From Pontimicrobium sp. SW4 (GTDB lineage: Bacteria > Bacteroidota > Bacteroidia > Flavobacteriales > Flavobacteriaceae): a stretch of 64,000 bases of DNA. Below the pieces are notes generated by a model. The model saw only the letters and a list, made by a program, of their open reading frames with translations. It had not been told where the DNA came from and ran no database searches. Of the stretch, positions 6,967 through 15,043 are shown piece after piece. A program made the translations under genes and the position numbers. Every line of letters starts with the position of its first letter. Position 1 is the first letter of the stretch. The stretch spans positions 1,054,001-1,118,000 of the forward strand of contig NZ_CP157199.1 of NCBI RefSeq assembly GCF_039954625.1, given 5' to 3'.

Positions 6967-7656
6967 TTAGTTTGATAATAGACTAATCACTTTCTCTACA
7001 CCAATAGTAGCTTTTTCAGCAAAAACAGTTACTTGTGTATTACTATCTATTGCTGGTTTTGGATCTATGTAAAAAATGTTGGTTTCTGGATTTACATAAT
7101 GCATTAAACTAGCTGCAGGATACACTTGCATTGAAGTGCCAATAATTATTAAAACATCAGCTGTTTGGCAAATATCCACAGCTTTTTCTATCATTGGTAC
7201 TGCTTCACCAAACCACACAATATGTGGACGTAATTGATGACCTTTACTGCATACATCTCCTAGTACTAAATCATGTTTCCATACTCGAATATCAAATTCA
7301 TCATAAGTACTACGTACTTTTAATAATTCACCATGCAAATGCAATACATTACTACTTCCAGCTCGCTCGTGTAAATCGTCTACATTTTGTGTGACGATGG
7401 TTACATTGTAATCTTTTTCTAAATTGGCTAAAACTTTATGCGCATGATTTGGTTGCACTTTAAATAATTGTCTGCGACGTTGGTTATAAAAATCTAGAAC
7501 TAATTCTGGATTAGCAGCAAAACCTTGTGGTGAGGCTACTTCCATAACGTCGTGTCCTTCCCATAAACCATCGGTATCTCTAAAGGTTTTAATGCCACTT
7601 TCGGCACTCATTCCTGCTCCTGTTAGTACGACTAGATGTTTTACTCTTGTTTCCAT
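6967..7656 (-). CDS. cobB: Sir2-family NAD-dependent protein deacylase
   Basis: A 229-residue class III sirtuin. It shows GAGMSAESGIKTFRD (NAD binding), TQNVDDLHERAG, the catalytic histidine in HLHGEL, and VWFGEAVP. The FYNQRRR segment carries the Tyr-x-x-Arg pair that in SIRT5-type enzymes binds succinyl- and malonyl-lysine, so desuccinylation is likely. The usual four zinc cysteines are mostly missing: the first pair reads RSTY and the second contains only one Cys (GDVCSKGH). Its start lies 16 bases inside the upstream TPR gene, indicating coupling. Confidence 0.9.
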   Translation of the reverse strand: METRVKHLVVLTGAGMSAESGIKTFRDTDGLWEGHDVMEVASPQGFAANPELVLDFYNQRRRQLFKVQPNHAHKVLANLEKDYNVTIVTQNVDDLHERAGSSNVLHLHGELLKVRSTYDEFDIRVWKHDLVLGDVCSKGHQLRPHIVWFGEAVPMIEKAVDICQTADVLIIIGTSMQVYPAASLMHYVNPETNIFYIDPKPAIDSNTQVTVFAEKATIGVEKVISLLSN

Positions 7657-8873
7657 TTTTTGTATAAATTGGACGCTACTAAAAATTCGAATACGTTTTC
7701 TCCATTTTCATCTAATTCTTCAACAAATTCAATTAAATCGGTTTTTTCATAACCTTCAGTTACCATAAAAGATAACAATTTAACACACTCGTCAAACTTA
7801 TTTGTAATTGCGAGACACGACAAATAAGAAAAATGCCCTTCCCAAAAGTCTGGATAATTATCAGAAACTATTTTAAAATAAGCTGTAGCCTTGTCATATG
7901 CTTCTCTTTCATATTCAATATTTCCTTTTAAAAGATTTAGAAATTCATCTTCGGTTTTTTCTTCTAGTGAGTTTAACAAACTGATAGCAGTATCGTAATT
8001 TTTAGTCATAATATGATAATCTATTTGACTTAGTGAAAGAGAAGGATCATCTGGATAAGCATCAGAAATGGCTTTTAAGGATTTTTTATATTCATTATCA
8101 TTAATACCAGATGCACAAAAAGCTTTTATTAACAAAACATATCTATCCTTTTTTAAATCGCCTTCAATTTCACTTATCTTATCATATGCTTTATTAAACT
8201 CACCTTGATTGTATAAATTTACGGCATCATGCAGCTGTAAAAACTCATCAGAATTGTTTTTTCCAAAAAAATCAAGTAAGCTTTTTTTAGGAAGATTATA
8301 CAAATAAAACCTTTGGAAAGTTTTACTAAGGGTTTCTCCTGATAAATAAATATAGATATCCTTAAAAACAAACTTACCGTTTAATTTAGACACTGTATAA
8401 TCGTGATAATTTATACCAGTATCGGGAGAATAAATTCTAAAAAGCAGATAGTAGTTTTTAGTGTCATCATCGTATCTATAATTTACAAAGTCATAATAAC
8501 TACCAGCTTCAACTTCGCTAATAATCTTTTTTGGAATAGACGAAATACCATCTTTTAAGCCTTTTAGAAAGCCTAGCGTATAATTCTTAGATTGTTTATC
8601 ATCTTTTACGTCTTTAATAATTAGTTTTCCAAAAGCATCTAAATCGTAATAAGATAAATATGTATCAATATCACTATCAAAAATAGCGCTTTGTATATTG
8701 TATCCTAATTCGACAACATTATCATCATTTTCTTCATTTTCAACCAAGTAACTTTTACTATTATTAGCTTTGTTAGTAGATTTGGTGTTGTACTTATTTT
8801 GAGAAAAAGAAACTGTAATACAGAAAATAAATAGTATTACAGTTAGCGATTTGGAAAATTTAAATAAATTCAT
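7641..8873 (-). CDS. Exported TPR-like protein of unknown function
   Basis: A 410-residue protein with a signal peptide (residues about 9-24, ending SFSQ). Residues 210-400 are helical and contain degenerate tetratricopeptide-like units (for example LYNQGEFNKAYDKISEIEGD and YEREAYDKATAYFKIVSDNYPDFWEGHF). The N-terminal half has an alpha/beta character and is not recognised. It overlaps the sirtuin start by 16 bp on the same strand, and is divergent from trmH across a 41-bp gap. No enzymatic motif is visible. Confidence 0.75.
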   Translation of the reverse strand: MNLFKFSKSLTVILFIFCITVSFSQNKYNTKSTNKANNSKSYLVENEENDDNVVELGYNIQSAIFDSDIDTYLSYYDLDAFGKLIIKDVKDDKQSKNYTLGFLKGLKDGISSIPKKIISEVEAGSYYDFVNYRYDDDTKNYYLLFRIYSPDTGINYHDYTVSKLNGKFVFKDIYIYLSGETLSKTFQRFYLYNLPKKSLLDFFGKNNSDEFLQLHDAVNLYNQGEFNKAYDKISEIEGDLKKDRYVLLIKAFCASGINDNEYKKSLKAISDAYPDDPSLSLSQIDYHIMTKNYDTAISLLNSLEEKTEDEFLNLLKGNIEYEREAYDKATAYFKIVSDNYPDFWEGHFSYLSCLAITNKFDECVKLLSFMVTEGYEKTDLIEFVEELDENGENVFEFLVASNLYKKWKQE

Positions 8874-8914
8874 GGATTAGTATCTTTATGTAGTATAAAT
8901 ATAAATGTATTTGA

Positions 8915-9571
8915 ATGATTGACATAAGTTTAGTTGAATATTTAGAAACCTATTTAACCGAAAAACGAAAAGCACGTTTTAAGCAAGTGCTACCAAAGCG
9001 CACTAAACACTTTACAGTTGCCACGGAAGACGTGTATCAATTACATAACACAAGTGCAGTGATGCGTAGTTGTGACGTTTTTGGTGTTCAAGAGTTGCAT
9101 GTTATTGAAGAAGTAAATGTAAAGCGAATCGATAGAGAAATAGCAATGGGAGCGCAAAAGTGGGTGGATTTGTATAGACATCATTCCTCTAAAGATTGTA
9201 TAAATTCGTTGAGAAAACAAGGTTATCAAATAGTGGCGACTACACCACATACAAATGATTGTTTATTACAGGATTTTGATATCACTAAAAAGTCATGTTT
9301 CTTTTTTGGTAAAGAAACCAAAGGCTTATCGGACGAAGTCATGCAGCAAGCAGATGCTTTTTTAAAAATACCAATGGTTGGTTTTACCGAAAGTTTAAAC
9401 ATCTCGGTATCTGCTGCAATTATTTTGCAACATGTAACTACTAAGTTAAAACAAAGTGATATTTCTTGGCAACTTTCTGAAGATGAAATGCTTGAAAAAC
9501 GTTACGATTGGTGCAGAAAAACAATTAAAAGTGTCGATAAAATCTTAGAGCACTATAAGAATCAAACTTAA
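8915..9571 (+). CDS. trmH: tRNA (guanosine-18-2'-O)-methyltransferase
   Basis: A 218-residue SPOUT methyltransferase matching TrmH. The N-terminal part has HNTSAVMRSCDVFGVQELHVIEE, the motif 1 region seen in E. coli TrmH. Motif 2 is FFGKETKGLSDEV and motif 3 is IPMVGFTESLNISVSAAIIL, forming the SAM-binding knot. It methylates G18 in the D-loop of tRNA. The start is ATG at 8915. The following SRPBCC gene is 43 bases downstream in the same direction. Confidence 0.9.
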   Translation: MIDISLVEYLETYLTEKRKARFKQVLPKRTKHFTVATEDVYQLHNTSAVMRSCDVFGVQELHVIEEVNVKRIDREIAMGAQKWVDLYRHHSSKDCINSLRKQGYQIVATTPHTNDCLLQDFDITKKSCFFFGKETKGLSDEVMQQADAFLKIPMVGFTESLNISVSAAIILQHVTTKLKQSDISWQLSEDEMLEKRYDWCRKTIKSVDKILEHYKNQT

Positions 9572-9614
9572 TTTTGTAATTTTAAATCAGTCAATTTGAT
9601 TAATACAACTAGCC

Positions 9615-10142
9615 ATGGAAATTTTTTTATATGTACTTGCTGCAATAGTGTTACTAATTGTAGTATTAGGGTTAATTGCACCTAAAACTTACCAAGTAAG
9701 AAGAAGCATTATTATTAATTGCCCACTATCAGAAACATTTGACTATTTAAAATTGATTAAAAACCAAAATAACTGGTCTCCTTGGAAGAAGAAGGACCCT
9801 TGTATGGAGCAAACTTTTGAAGGCACAGATGGAGAGGTAGGTTTTATTTCTAGATGGAAAGGAAATAAGGGAGTAGGAGAGGGAGAACAAGAAATAGTAT
9901 CTATAATAGAGGATGAATCTATAGATACGGAGTTACGCTTTTTTAAACCTTGGAAATCTCAATCTATTGGACATTTATTAGTTGATAAAGTAGATGATAA
10001 CCAAACTATGGTTACATGGGGATTTTCGGGTAGAAATCCATTTCCATTCAACATTTTTATTTTATTTGTTAATTTCGAAAAAGCTGTAGGTAAAGATTTT
10101 GAAGACGGTCTTCAAAGTCTAAAAAAAATATTAGATAAATAA
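9615..10142 (+). CDS. Membrane-anchored SRPBCC/polyketide-cyclase-like protein
   Basis: A 175-residue protein. Residues 2-24 form one transmembrane helix (FLYVLAAIVLLIVVLGLIAP), followed by a SRPBCC fold starting at YQVRRSIIINCPLSETFDYL and ending in a helix (FEDGLQSLKKILD). This layout is common in Bacteroidota proteins annotated as SRPBCC or polyketide cyclase; the ligand is unknown. A VOC-family gene begins 10 bases after its stop, so the two are probably co-transcribed. Confidence 0.8.
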   Translation: MEIFLYVLAAIVLLIVVLGLIAPKTYQVRRSIIINCPLSETFDYLKLIKNQNNWSPWKKKDPCMEQTFEGTDGEVGFISRWKGNKGVGEGEQEIVSIIEDESIDTELRFFKPWKSQSIGHLLVDKVDDNQTMVTWGFSGRNPFPFNIFILFVNFEKAVGKDFEDGLQSLKKILDK

Positions 10143-10152
10143 TACTAGAATT

Positions 10153-10530
10153 ATGAGTAGAAATATGGTTGCTTGGTTTGAAATACCAGTATCAAATATG
10201 GATCGTGCAAAGGCATTTTATGAAGCAGTATTCAGCATTGAAATTAATATAGTTGATTTTGGAGGTACCTTAATGGGTTGGTTCCCACCAGGTGATATGG
10301 AAGCTTATGGAGCTTCAGGATCGCTTATTAAACAAGAGACATACATTCCAAGTCAAGAAGGTACAACGGTTTATTTTATGAGTGATGATGTACAAAATGA
10401 ATTAGATAGAATTGAAGCTGCAGGAGGTAAAATATATCAATCTAAAACTCAAATTTCAGAAGAACACGGTTATATGGGTGTTTTTATTGATACTGAAGGG
10501 AATAGGGTAGCGTTGCACTCACAAAGTTAA
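10153..10530 (+). CDS. VOC (glyoxalase/bleomycin-resistance) family protein
   Basis: A 125-residue protein with the two beta-alpha-beta-beta-beta modules of the VOC fold: VAWFEIPVSNMDRAKAFYEAVF at the start and GYMGVFIDTEGNRVALHSQ at the end. The second module keeps the typical glutamate (DTEGNR). It could be a lyase, dioxygenase-like or binding protein; no substrate can be assigned. Its last four bases overlap the stop of the oppositely oriented carboxypeptidase-regulatory-domain gene. Confidence 0.85.
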   Translation: MSRNMVAWFEIPVSNMDRAKAFYEAVFSIEINIVDFGGTLMGWFPPGDMEAYGASGSLIKQETYIPSQEGTTVYFMSDDVQNELDRIEAAGGKIYQSKTQISEEHGYMGVFIDTEGNRVALHSQS

Positions 10531-11303
10531 AGTCGTGAACGACTTTTACTAAGTACTTTGTATTCTTCATAACACTCACTAATTGCATCTAAAATTTGAA
10601 GGTCATTAGCGGTTCTTATAAAATCTTTGGAATAGTTACATTCGCTAATTAACAAGTCAAGATCTACTTTATCAACCTGTAAAAGAGCGGTAAGCATTTC
10701 ACGATCAAAACGAGAGGCTAAAAGATTTCGTATTTCATCATCGGCTTTCATTTGTCTCAATTTCCGCATTTCTCTAGGTTTTTTCCCAAACATTTTATGT
10801 AAAAAGTCTGCAGGATTAAATATAGCTCCTAAAACCTTACTTACCATACTTGGTGAGTTGGTTTGTCCTTCGTAACCTCTAGTAGGTAGCCCAGAAATGC
10901 TGTATCTAGTATCTCGACGTAGAGGTACTTGTTGTATATCAATTTCTAAATAGCCAGTTAATCGTAATTGGTTTACTACCACTTTTTCTAAAGCTAAAGC
11001 AAGTTCAGTCATTTCTATGGATGTCGCCGCACCAAACACAATCCAGTCGTTAGTTACTCTAACTTTAATAGATTTATATCCTAAATAAGATAAATGAAGC
11101 GTGTCATTTACATTAGCGCTTATTTCAAATTCTCCATTTACATCTGTAGTTGTACCAATTACCTGAGTAAGATTTACAATATTGACACTTTCAAGTGGAG
11201 AGCCATTTTCGGCACGTATTACTTTACCATTAACAGATGTTTCTTGAGCATAACCTAATGCTGAAATAAATAAAATAGTACAAAGTAGGTATAGGTTTTT
11301 CAT
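10527..11303 (-). CDS. Exported protein with carboxypeptidase-regulatory-like domain
   Basis: A 258-residue protein with a signal peptide ending at GYAQ (residue about 20). Residues 21-115 match the transthyretin-like CarboxypepD_reg fold common in Bacteroidota (VNGKVIRAENGSPLESVNIVNLTQVIGTTTDVNGEFEI, then LHLSYLGYKSIKV). The rest is unrecognised and charged. Such domains often occur in TonB-dependent receptors, but this protein has no barrel. It converges on the VOC gene with a 4-bp overlap. Confidence 0.75.
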   Translation of the reverse strand: MKNLYLLCTILFISALGYAQETSVNGKVIRAENGSPLESVNIVNLTQVIGTTTDVNGEFEISANVNDTLHLSYLGYKSIKVRVTNDWIVFGAATSIEMTELALALEKVVVNQLRLTGYLEIDIQQVPLRRDTRYSISGLPTRGYEGQTNSPSMVSKVLGAIFNPADFLHKMFGKKPREMRKLRQMKADDEIRNLLASRFDREMLTALLQVDKVDLDLLISECNYSKDFIRTANDLQILDAISECYEEYKVLSKSRSRL

Positions 11304-11475
11304 CTGTTTAAATCTAATTCTTTAAGAGATTGAATATAATTTGCTATTAGACAATTCTGTTCATATTAGAATTGTTAAGCTTATTTTATACAATCACTTT
11401 AGAGTATAAAAGTACTAAACAAAACGTATATAATTAGAATTGCTTGTGTTTTTGACTTAAAATTAACATGAAAGT

Positions 11476-13383
11476 TTACTTTCTTCGACTACGTCTTGGT
11501 CTTGATGATGCAAAATCTCCAGACTTGTTATTTGAATCAGAACGTTTAGATCTAGAACTGTTATCAGAGCGTCTAGGTCTTGAACTTGAACTATTGTCTG
11601 AACGTCTTGAGCTTGAATTTTCATCGGAACTCCTTCTGTCACTACGATTCCCACTGTTGTTTCTTGGTTCAGAGCGTCTTTCGCTACGTTTGCCTCCATC
11701 ACGTCTTCCGCCACTACGTCTATCACTACGACCACCACCACGGTTTCTGTTTCTTCCGCCGCCGCCACGATTTTCGCTAACTTCAACATTAACAAAACGA
11801 CCATTGTGCTTAAAATCGGTAAAAAAGGCTAACACTTTTTCTTGTAGTGTTTTTTCGGTATTAAAGAATGAAAAACTTTCTTTAACGTCCACTTTAAAGA
11901 CATCATCTTTTCCTAATTCTAAAGTGTCTTTTAAGAAATCTTTTAAAGACATCCAATCGTAACCGTCTTTACGACCAACATTTATAAAGTAACGAGAATC
12001 ATTAGAGTCCTTATTGTAATCGCGTCCACCATCACTATCGCGATCATCACCGCGAGAGTCGGTAACGTTTAGGTTTTTTGTTTTTTGGTAATAATTATAG
12101 AAGCGTGTAAATTCGACTGAGAAGAATTTTTTAATTAACTCATCTTTCGAAGTATCTTCAAATAACTCATTAATACTAGATAGATATTTGTCAATTTCAT
12201 GATTCACTTCCGTATTATGAATTTTATTTGCAAGCGACATTAATTGCACTTCGCAAATCTCCATACCATCAGGAATTTCTTTTTTCTCAAATTGCTTCTT
12301 TATGATGCGCTCAATACTTTTTATTTTACGTACTTCACTTTTAGAGACAATAACCATAGAAATACCTGTTTTTCCTGCACGTCCCGTTCTACCAGATCTG
12401 TGCGTATAAATTTCAGGTTCATCAGGAAGTTGGTAATTAATAACGTGAGTAATATCGTCTACATCAATACCACGAGCAGCAACATCTGTAGCTACTAGCA
12501 TTTGTATTTGCTTGTTTCTAAACGATTTCATTACCAAATCTCGTTGGTTCTGGCTTAAATCACCATGTAATGCACCAGCGCTATAACCATCTTCAATTAA
12601 GTTTTCGGCTACTTTTTGAGTATCACGTTTTGTACGACAGAAAATCACAGAAAAAATATCTGGATTGGCATCAGATAAACGCTTTAATGCTTGGTAACGA
12701 TCTCTAGTGTTTACTAGGTAATATTCGTGAGATACTTGACTTGTACTTTCATTTTTATTTCCTACTGTTATTTCAATAGGGCTATTCATGAATTTTTTTG
12801 CAATAGTCGACACCTCTTTAGGCATTGTTGCAGAAAATAACCAAGTACTTTTTTCTTCAGGTGTATGTGATAAGATATCGGTAATATCTTCATAGAATCC
12901 CATATTTAGCATTTCATCGGCTTCATCTAAAACGGCGTATTCAATTTTAGAAATATCAACTAAACGTCTACTAATCATATCTTTCATACGACCAGGAGTC
13001 GCTACAATTATTTGAGCGCCACGTTTTACTTCTCTAGCTTGATCTGTGATGCTTGCACCTCCATAAATTGCTGTAACATTTAGACCTTTACAATGTTTAC
13101 CGTAAAGTTTTAATTCGTTAGTAATTTGTAAACAAAGCTCACGTGTTGGAGACAGAATTAGACCTTGTGTTGTACGACTATTAATATCAATTTTTTGTAA
13201 CATAGGAAAACCAAAGGCAGCAGTTTTACCTGTTCCTGTTTGCGCTAATGCCACTAAATCGCATTCTTTTTCTAATAAAATTGGAATTGCTTTGTCTTGT
13301 ACTTCGCTGGGTTTTGTAAACCCCATATCAGTAATAGCTTGCAAAAGGTCTTCATTAAGACCTAAATCTTGGAATGTGTTCAT
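11476..13383 (-). CDS. deaD: DEAD-box RNA helicase with DbpA-like domain and RGG/RS-rich tail
   Basis: A 635-residue helicase. It has a Q motif near the N terminus, motif I AQTGTGKT (47-54), motif Ia PTREL, motif II DEAD (153-156), SAT (184-186) and motif VI HRSGRTGRAG. Residues about 470-545 resemble the DbpA/CsdA RNA-binding domain. The last 90 residues are low complexity, rich in Arg, Gly and Ser (GGGGRNRNRGGGRSDRR), a typical unstructured RNA-binding tail. It probably acts in ribosome assembly or cold adaptation. The gene has a 128-base structured leader, and element 2 begins 30 bases upstream of its -7 box. Confidence 0.93.
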   Translation of the reverse strand: MNTFQDLGLNEDLLQAITDMGFTKPSEVQDKAIPILLEKECDLVALAQTGTGKTAAFGFPMLQKIDINSRTTQGLILSPTRELCLQITNELKLYGKHCKGLNVTAIYGGASITDQAREVKRGAQIIVATPGRMKDMISRRLVDISKIEYAVLDEADEMLNMGFYEDITDILSHTPEEKSTWLFSATMPKEVSTIAKKFMNSPIEITVGNKNESTSQVSHEYYLVNTRDRYQALKRLSDANPDIFSVIFCRTKRDTQKVAENLIEDGYSAGALHGDLSQNQRDLVMKSFRNKQIQMLVATDVAARGIDVDDITHVINYQLPDEPEIYTHRSGRTGRAGKTGISMVIVSKSEVRKIKSIERIIKKQFEKKEIPDGMEICEVQLMSLANKIHNTEVNHEIDKYLSSINELFEDTSKDELIKKFFSVEFTRFYNYYQKTKNLNVTDSRGDDRDSDGGRDYNKDSNDSRYFINVGRKDGYDWMSLKDFLKDTLELGKDDVFKVDVKESFSFFNTEKTLQEKVLAFFTDFKHNGRFVNVEVSENRGGGGRNRNRGGGRSDRRSGGRRDGGKRSERRSEPRNNSGNRSDRRSSDENSSSRRSDNSSSSRPRRSDNSSRSKRSDSNNKSGDFASSRPRRSRRK

Positions 13384-13525
13384 TCGAGTAATAAGTATTC
13401 GATTATGTTATGTGGTGTTACATAAAGAAGCGAATCGACATACTAAACCTAAACTTCTAGTAACACATCCTCACCCTGAGGAATTTAATTGAACTCAGTC
13501 TTCTGAGTTTCAGCGTGCAAATATA
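13384..13525 (-). promoter_or_regulatory. Promoter -7 box and structured leader of the DEAD-box helicase gene
   Basis: On the minus strand a TATATTTG -7 element lies at 13518-13525, placing transcription start near 13511 and leaving a leader of about 128 bases. No clear TTG is seen 19-20 bases upstream. The leader can form CTCAG/CTGAG (13494-13507), CCTCA/TGAGG (13469-13481) and a longer GTGTTAC/GTAACAC pairing (13415-13421 with 13460-13466). Cold-shock-type helicase genes often have regulatory leaders; whether this one is thermosensitive or autoregulated is inference. Confidence 0.45.
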
Positions 13526-13554
13526 GTGTTATTTTTTGGATTACGTTTTAGGAG

Positions 13555-13687
13555 TTCGCTTATCGGTTATGTATAAGATTAATTGCGTGTTTAAGCACCT
13601 AATTTAACAAATACAAACCGAATAGAAAATCCGAAAGGATTTTCGTAAGTAGGCTTGCACTAGCAATTGATTTTATACGGTGTTAGC
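13555..13687. repeat. Long conserved end of element 2
   Basis: Bases 13571-13586 pair with 13663-13678 over 16 positions, two of them G.T. The apical hairpin is GAAAATCC, a GAAA loop, and GGATTTTC (13625-13644). The words ACCTAATTTA (13597-13606), AGTAGGCT (13648-13655) and ACGGTGTT (13677-13684) are shared with element 1 at nearly the same distance from the outer repeat (42, 93 and 122 bases against 42, 94 and 124). Confidence 0.75.
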
Positions 13688-13693
13688 AGCTGT

Positions 13694-14233
13694 TTATTTT
13701 TCCGTTGCCAATGAATCTTGTTTTTCCGATAGCTCTTTAATCAATGCCATTAACCCTCCTTCAAATCCAGAAACTTGTTTTATAAAAGGTAAATGTGCCC
13801 CAATTGACCTGCCTTTATATATTTTATTATCCTTAACCCAAAAGATAAACGTTTCGTTAAAATCAGTTTTACTAGCCTTGGTTGTTGAACTAGCAATTTT
13901 TGGTAAATCAGATTCCATTCTAATCAAGAAAACAACTTTTTCTTTATCAGCTACTGCCTCTACAATTTCAAGTTTTAAATTTGGTAAAAGAGATTCAATT
14001 CTTTTAACGGCAGATTTTAATTCATCCCGACTATTAAATTTTCTTCCTTCCGTTGATGTATGCTCATAATTTTCAACAAACAACTCATCAATTAAATCAA
14101 TATTATTATGATTGTATACTTCATTGAAATAACGAGAAGTTAATTCAAGGTTTGATTTTCTTATTTTTTCATCAGATGATTCTTGTTGACAAGAAGTCAA
14201 AAGTATTAGTAAGAGTATTAGAGTTGTTCTCAT
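13694..14233 (-). CDS. SnoaL/NTF2-like lipoprotein, cargo of element 2
   Basis: A 179-residue protein beginning with a lipoprotein signal peptide whose lipobox is LLTSC (Cys at residue 15). The mature part resembles the SnoaL/NTF2-like fold: NLELTSRYFNEVYNHNNIDLIDELFVENYEHTS opening helix, then strands ending in a long helix (LMALIKELSEKQ). The pattern is that of small polyketide-cyclase-like proteins, with no obvious catalytic residues. It probably sits on the periplasmic side of a membrane. It is the only gene in element 2; its ATG is 25 bases inside the inner repeat, and its stop is 6 bases from the opposite copy. Confidence 0.75.
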   Translation of the reverse strand: MRTTLILLLILLTSCQQESSDEKIRKSNLELTSRYFNEVYNHNNIDLIDELFVENYEHTSTEGRKFNSRDELKSAVKRIESLLPNLKLEIVEAVADKEKVVFLIRMESDLPKIASSTTKASKTDFNETFIFWVKDNKIYKGRSIGAHLPFIKQVSGFEGGLMALIKELSEKQDSLATEK

Positions 14234-14257
14234 TATTGTAGGATTGGTTTAATTGAA

Positions 14258-14316
14258 GCTAACTTTTTTAATGATATGAAGTCGTTTTTAATGACTTATA
14301 TAAGTCGATAAGCGAA
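14258..14316. repeat. Short conserved end of element 2
   Basis: GCTAAC (inner repeat), 42 conserved bases and CGATAAGCGAA (outer repeat). The conserved part includes TGATATGA (14272-14279) and the perfect 14-bp palindrome GACTTATATAAGTC (14293-14306). In element 1 the corresponding stretch (3126-3139) reads GACTTATATTAGTC, keeping the terminal GACT/AGTC pairing. Confidence 0.7.
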
Positions 14317-14381
14317 AGTAGTTTTTAAAATTTAGTAAGTCAATATACTAAGAATTAATAAGTAACAAATTTATTAACAAC

Positions 14382-14957
14382 TTAAAGGTCGTTTAAAAAT
14401 TTATTTAACTGTTTTATAGCTTTCCCTCGATGTCCAATTTGATTCTTGAGTTTCAAATCCATCTCGGCAAACGTTTGTATATAGCCATTAGGTTGGAAAA
14501 TAGGGTCGTAGCCAAAACCATGTTCGCCACTTTTTTCAATGGTGATGCGTCCTTCGCAAATACCTGTAAATATTTTTAATTCGTCATTAAGATGTAAAGC
14601 TATAACCGTTTTAAACTGTGCACTTCTATCATCTTTTAGTTGCAGTTTGGTTAAAAGTTTAGCCATATTGTCATTAGAATCTCGCTGTTCTCCAGCATAT
14701 CTTGCTGAGTTAACCCCAGGAGCACCATGTAAAGAATTAACTTCTAATCCTGTATCATCGGCAAAGCAATCATAACCATAATTATCTTTAATATATGCTG
14801 CTTTTTGTATAGCATTACCTTCAATAGTTGTTTGGGTTTCTGGAATGTCTTCTAAACAACCAATGTCTTGTAGGCTTAACAATGTGATGCTTTTTGGAAG
14901 TAACGCTTGTACTTCTTTAAGTTTATTGGAATTGTTAGTAGCAAAAACGAGCTGCAT
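14382..14957 (-). CDS. rdgB: RdgB/HAM1 non-canonical purine NTP pyrophosphatase
   Basis: A 191-residue protein with the HAM1 hallmarks: ATNNSNKLKEVQALL at the N terminus, FADDTGLEVNSLHGAPGVNSARYAGE, and GHRGKAIKQL near the end. The enzyme hydrolyses dITP, XTP and ITP to monophosphates, keeping deaminated purines out of nucleic acids. ATG is at 14955-14957. It lies on the minus strand immediately beyond element 2, so its natural terminator may have been the element's insertion region. Confidence 0.93.
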   Translation of the reverse strand: MQLVFATNNSNKLKEVQALLPKSITLLSLQDIGCLEDIPETQTTIEGNAIQKAAYIKDNYGYDCFADDTGLEVNSLHGAPGVNSARYAGEQRDSNDNMAKLLTKLQLKDDRSAQFKTVIALHLNDELKIFTGICEGRITIEKSGEHGFGYDPIFQPNGYIQTFAEMDLKLKNQIGHRGKAIKQLNKFLNDL

Positions 14958-15043
14958 ATATTATAGGTTTAAGCACAAAAATAATTTAATATTTCTATGA
15001 AACTAAAATTTTAGTATCTTGATACAAACAAAATTTCTCCTTT

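Larger units (their letters stand above)
13555..14316. mobile_element. Cassette-like element 2 (small lipoprotein cargo)
   Basis: The element is bounded by a perfect 11-bp inverted repeat (TTCGCTTATCG at 13555-13565 and CGATAAGCGAA at 14306-14316). Inside are a long conserved end (13566-13681), an inner 6-bp repeat (GTTAGC at 13682-13687 and GCTAAC at 14258-14263), and a short conserved end (14264-14305). The conserved ends match those of element 1; the inner and outer repeats do not, yet are complementary within this element. The single cargo gene is antisense, as in element 1. The cores deviate from strict integron rules (outer pair ATC/GAT instead of AAC/GTT, a compensated change). The locus lies between rdgB and the helicase promoter. 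Confidence 0.7.

Noticed and set aside
11468..11962. Long open frames on both strands opposite or out of frame with the helicase C terminus
   Set aside because: They are by-products of the low-complexity Arg/Gly/Ser tail coding; the proteins are runs of Leu/Arg/Ser or Val/Ile and have no family likeness.
283..14316. Classical insertion sequence or composite transposon spanning both elements
   Set aside because: The genes between the two elements are ordinary chromosomal genes, there is no transposase, and each element is complete in itself with its own outer repeat.
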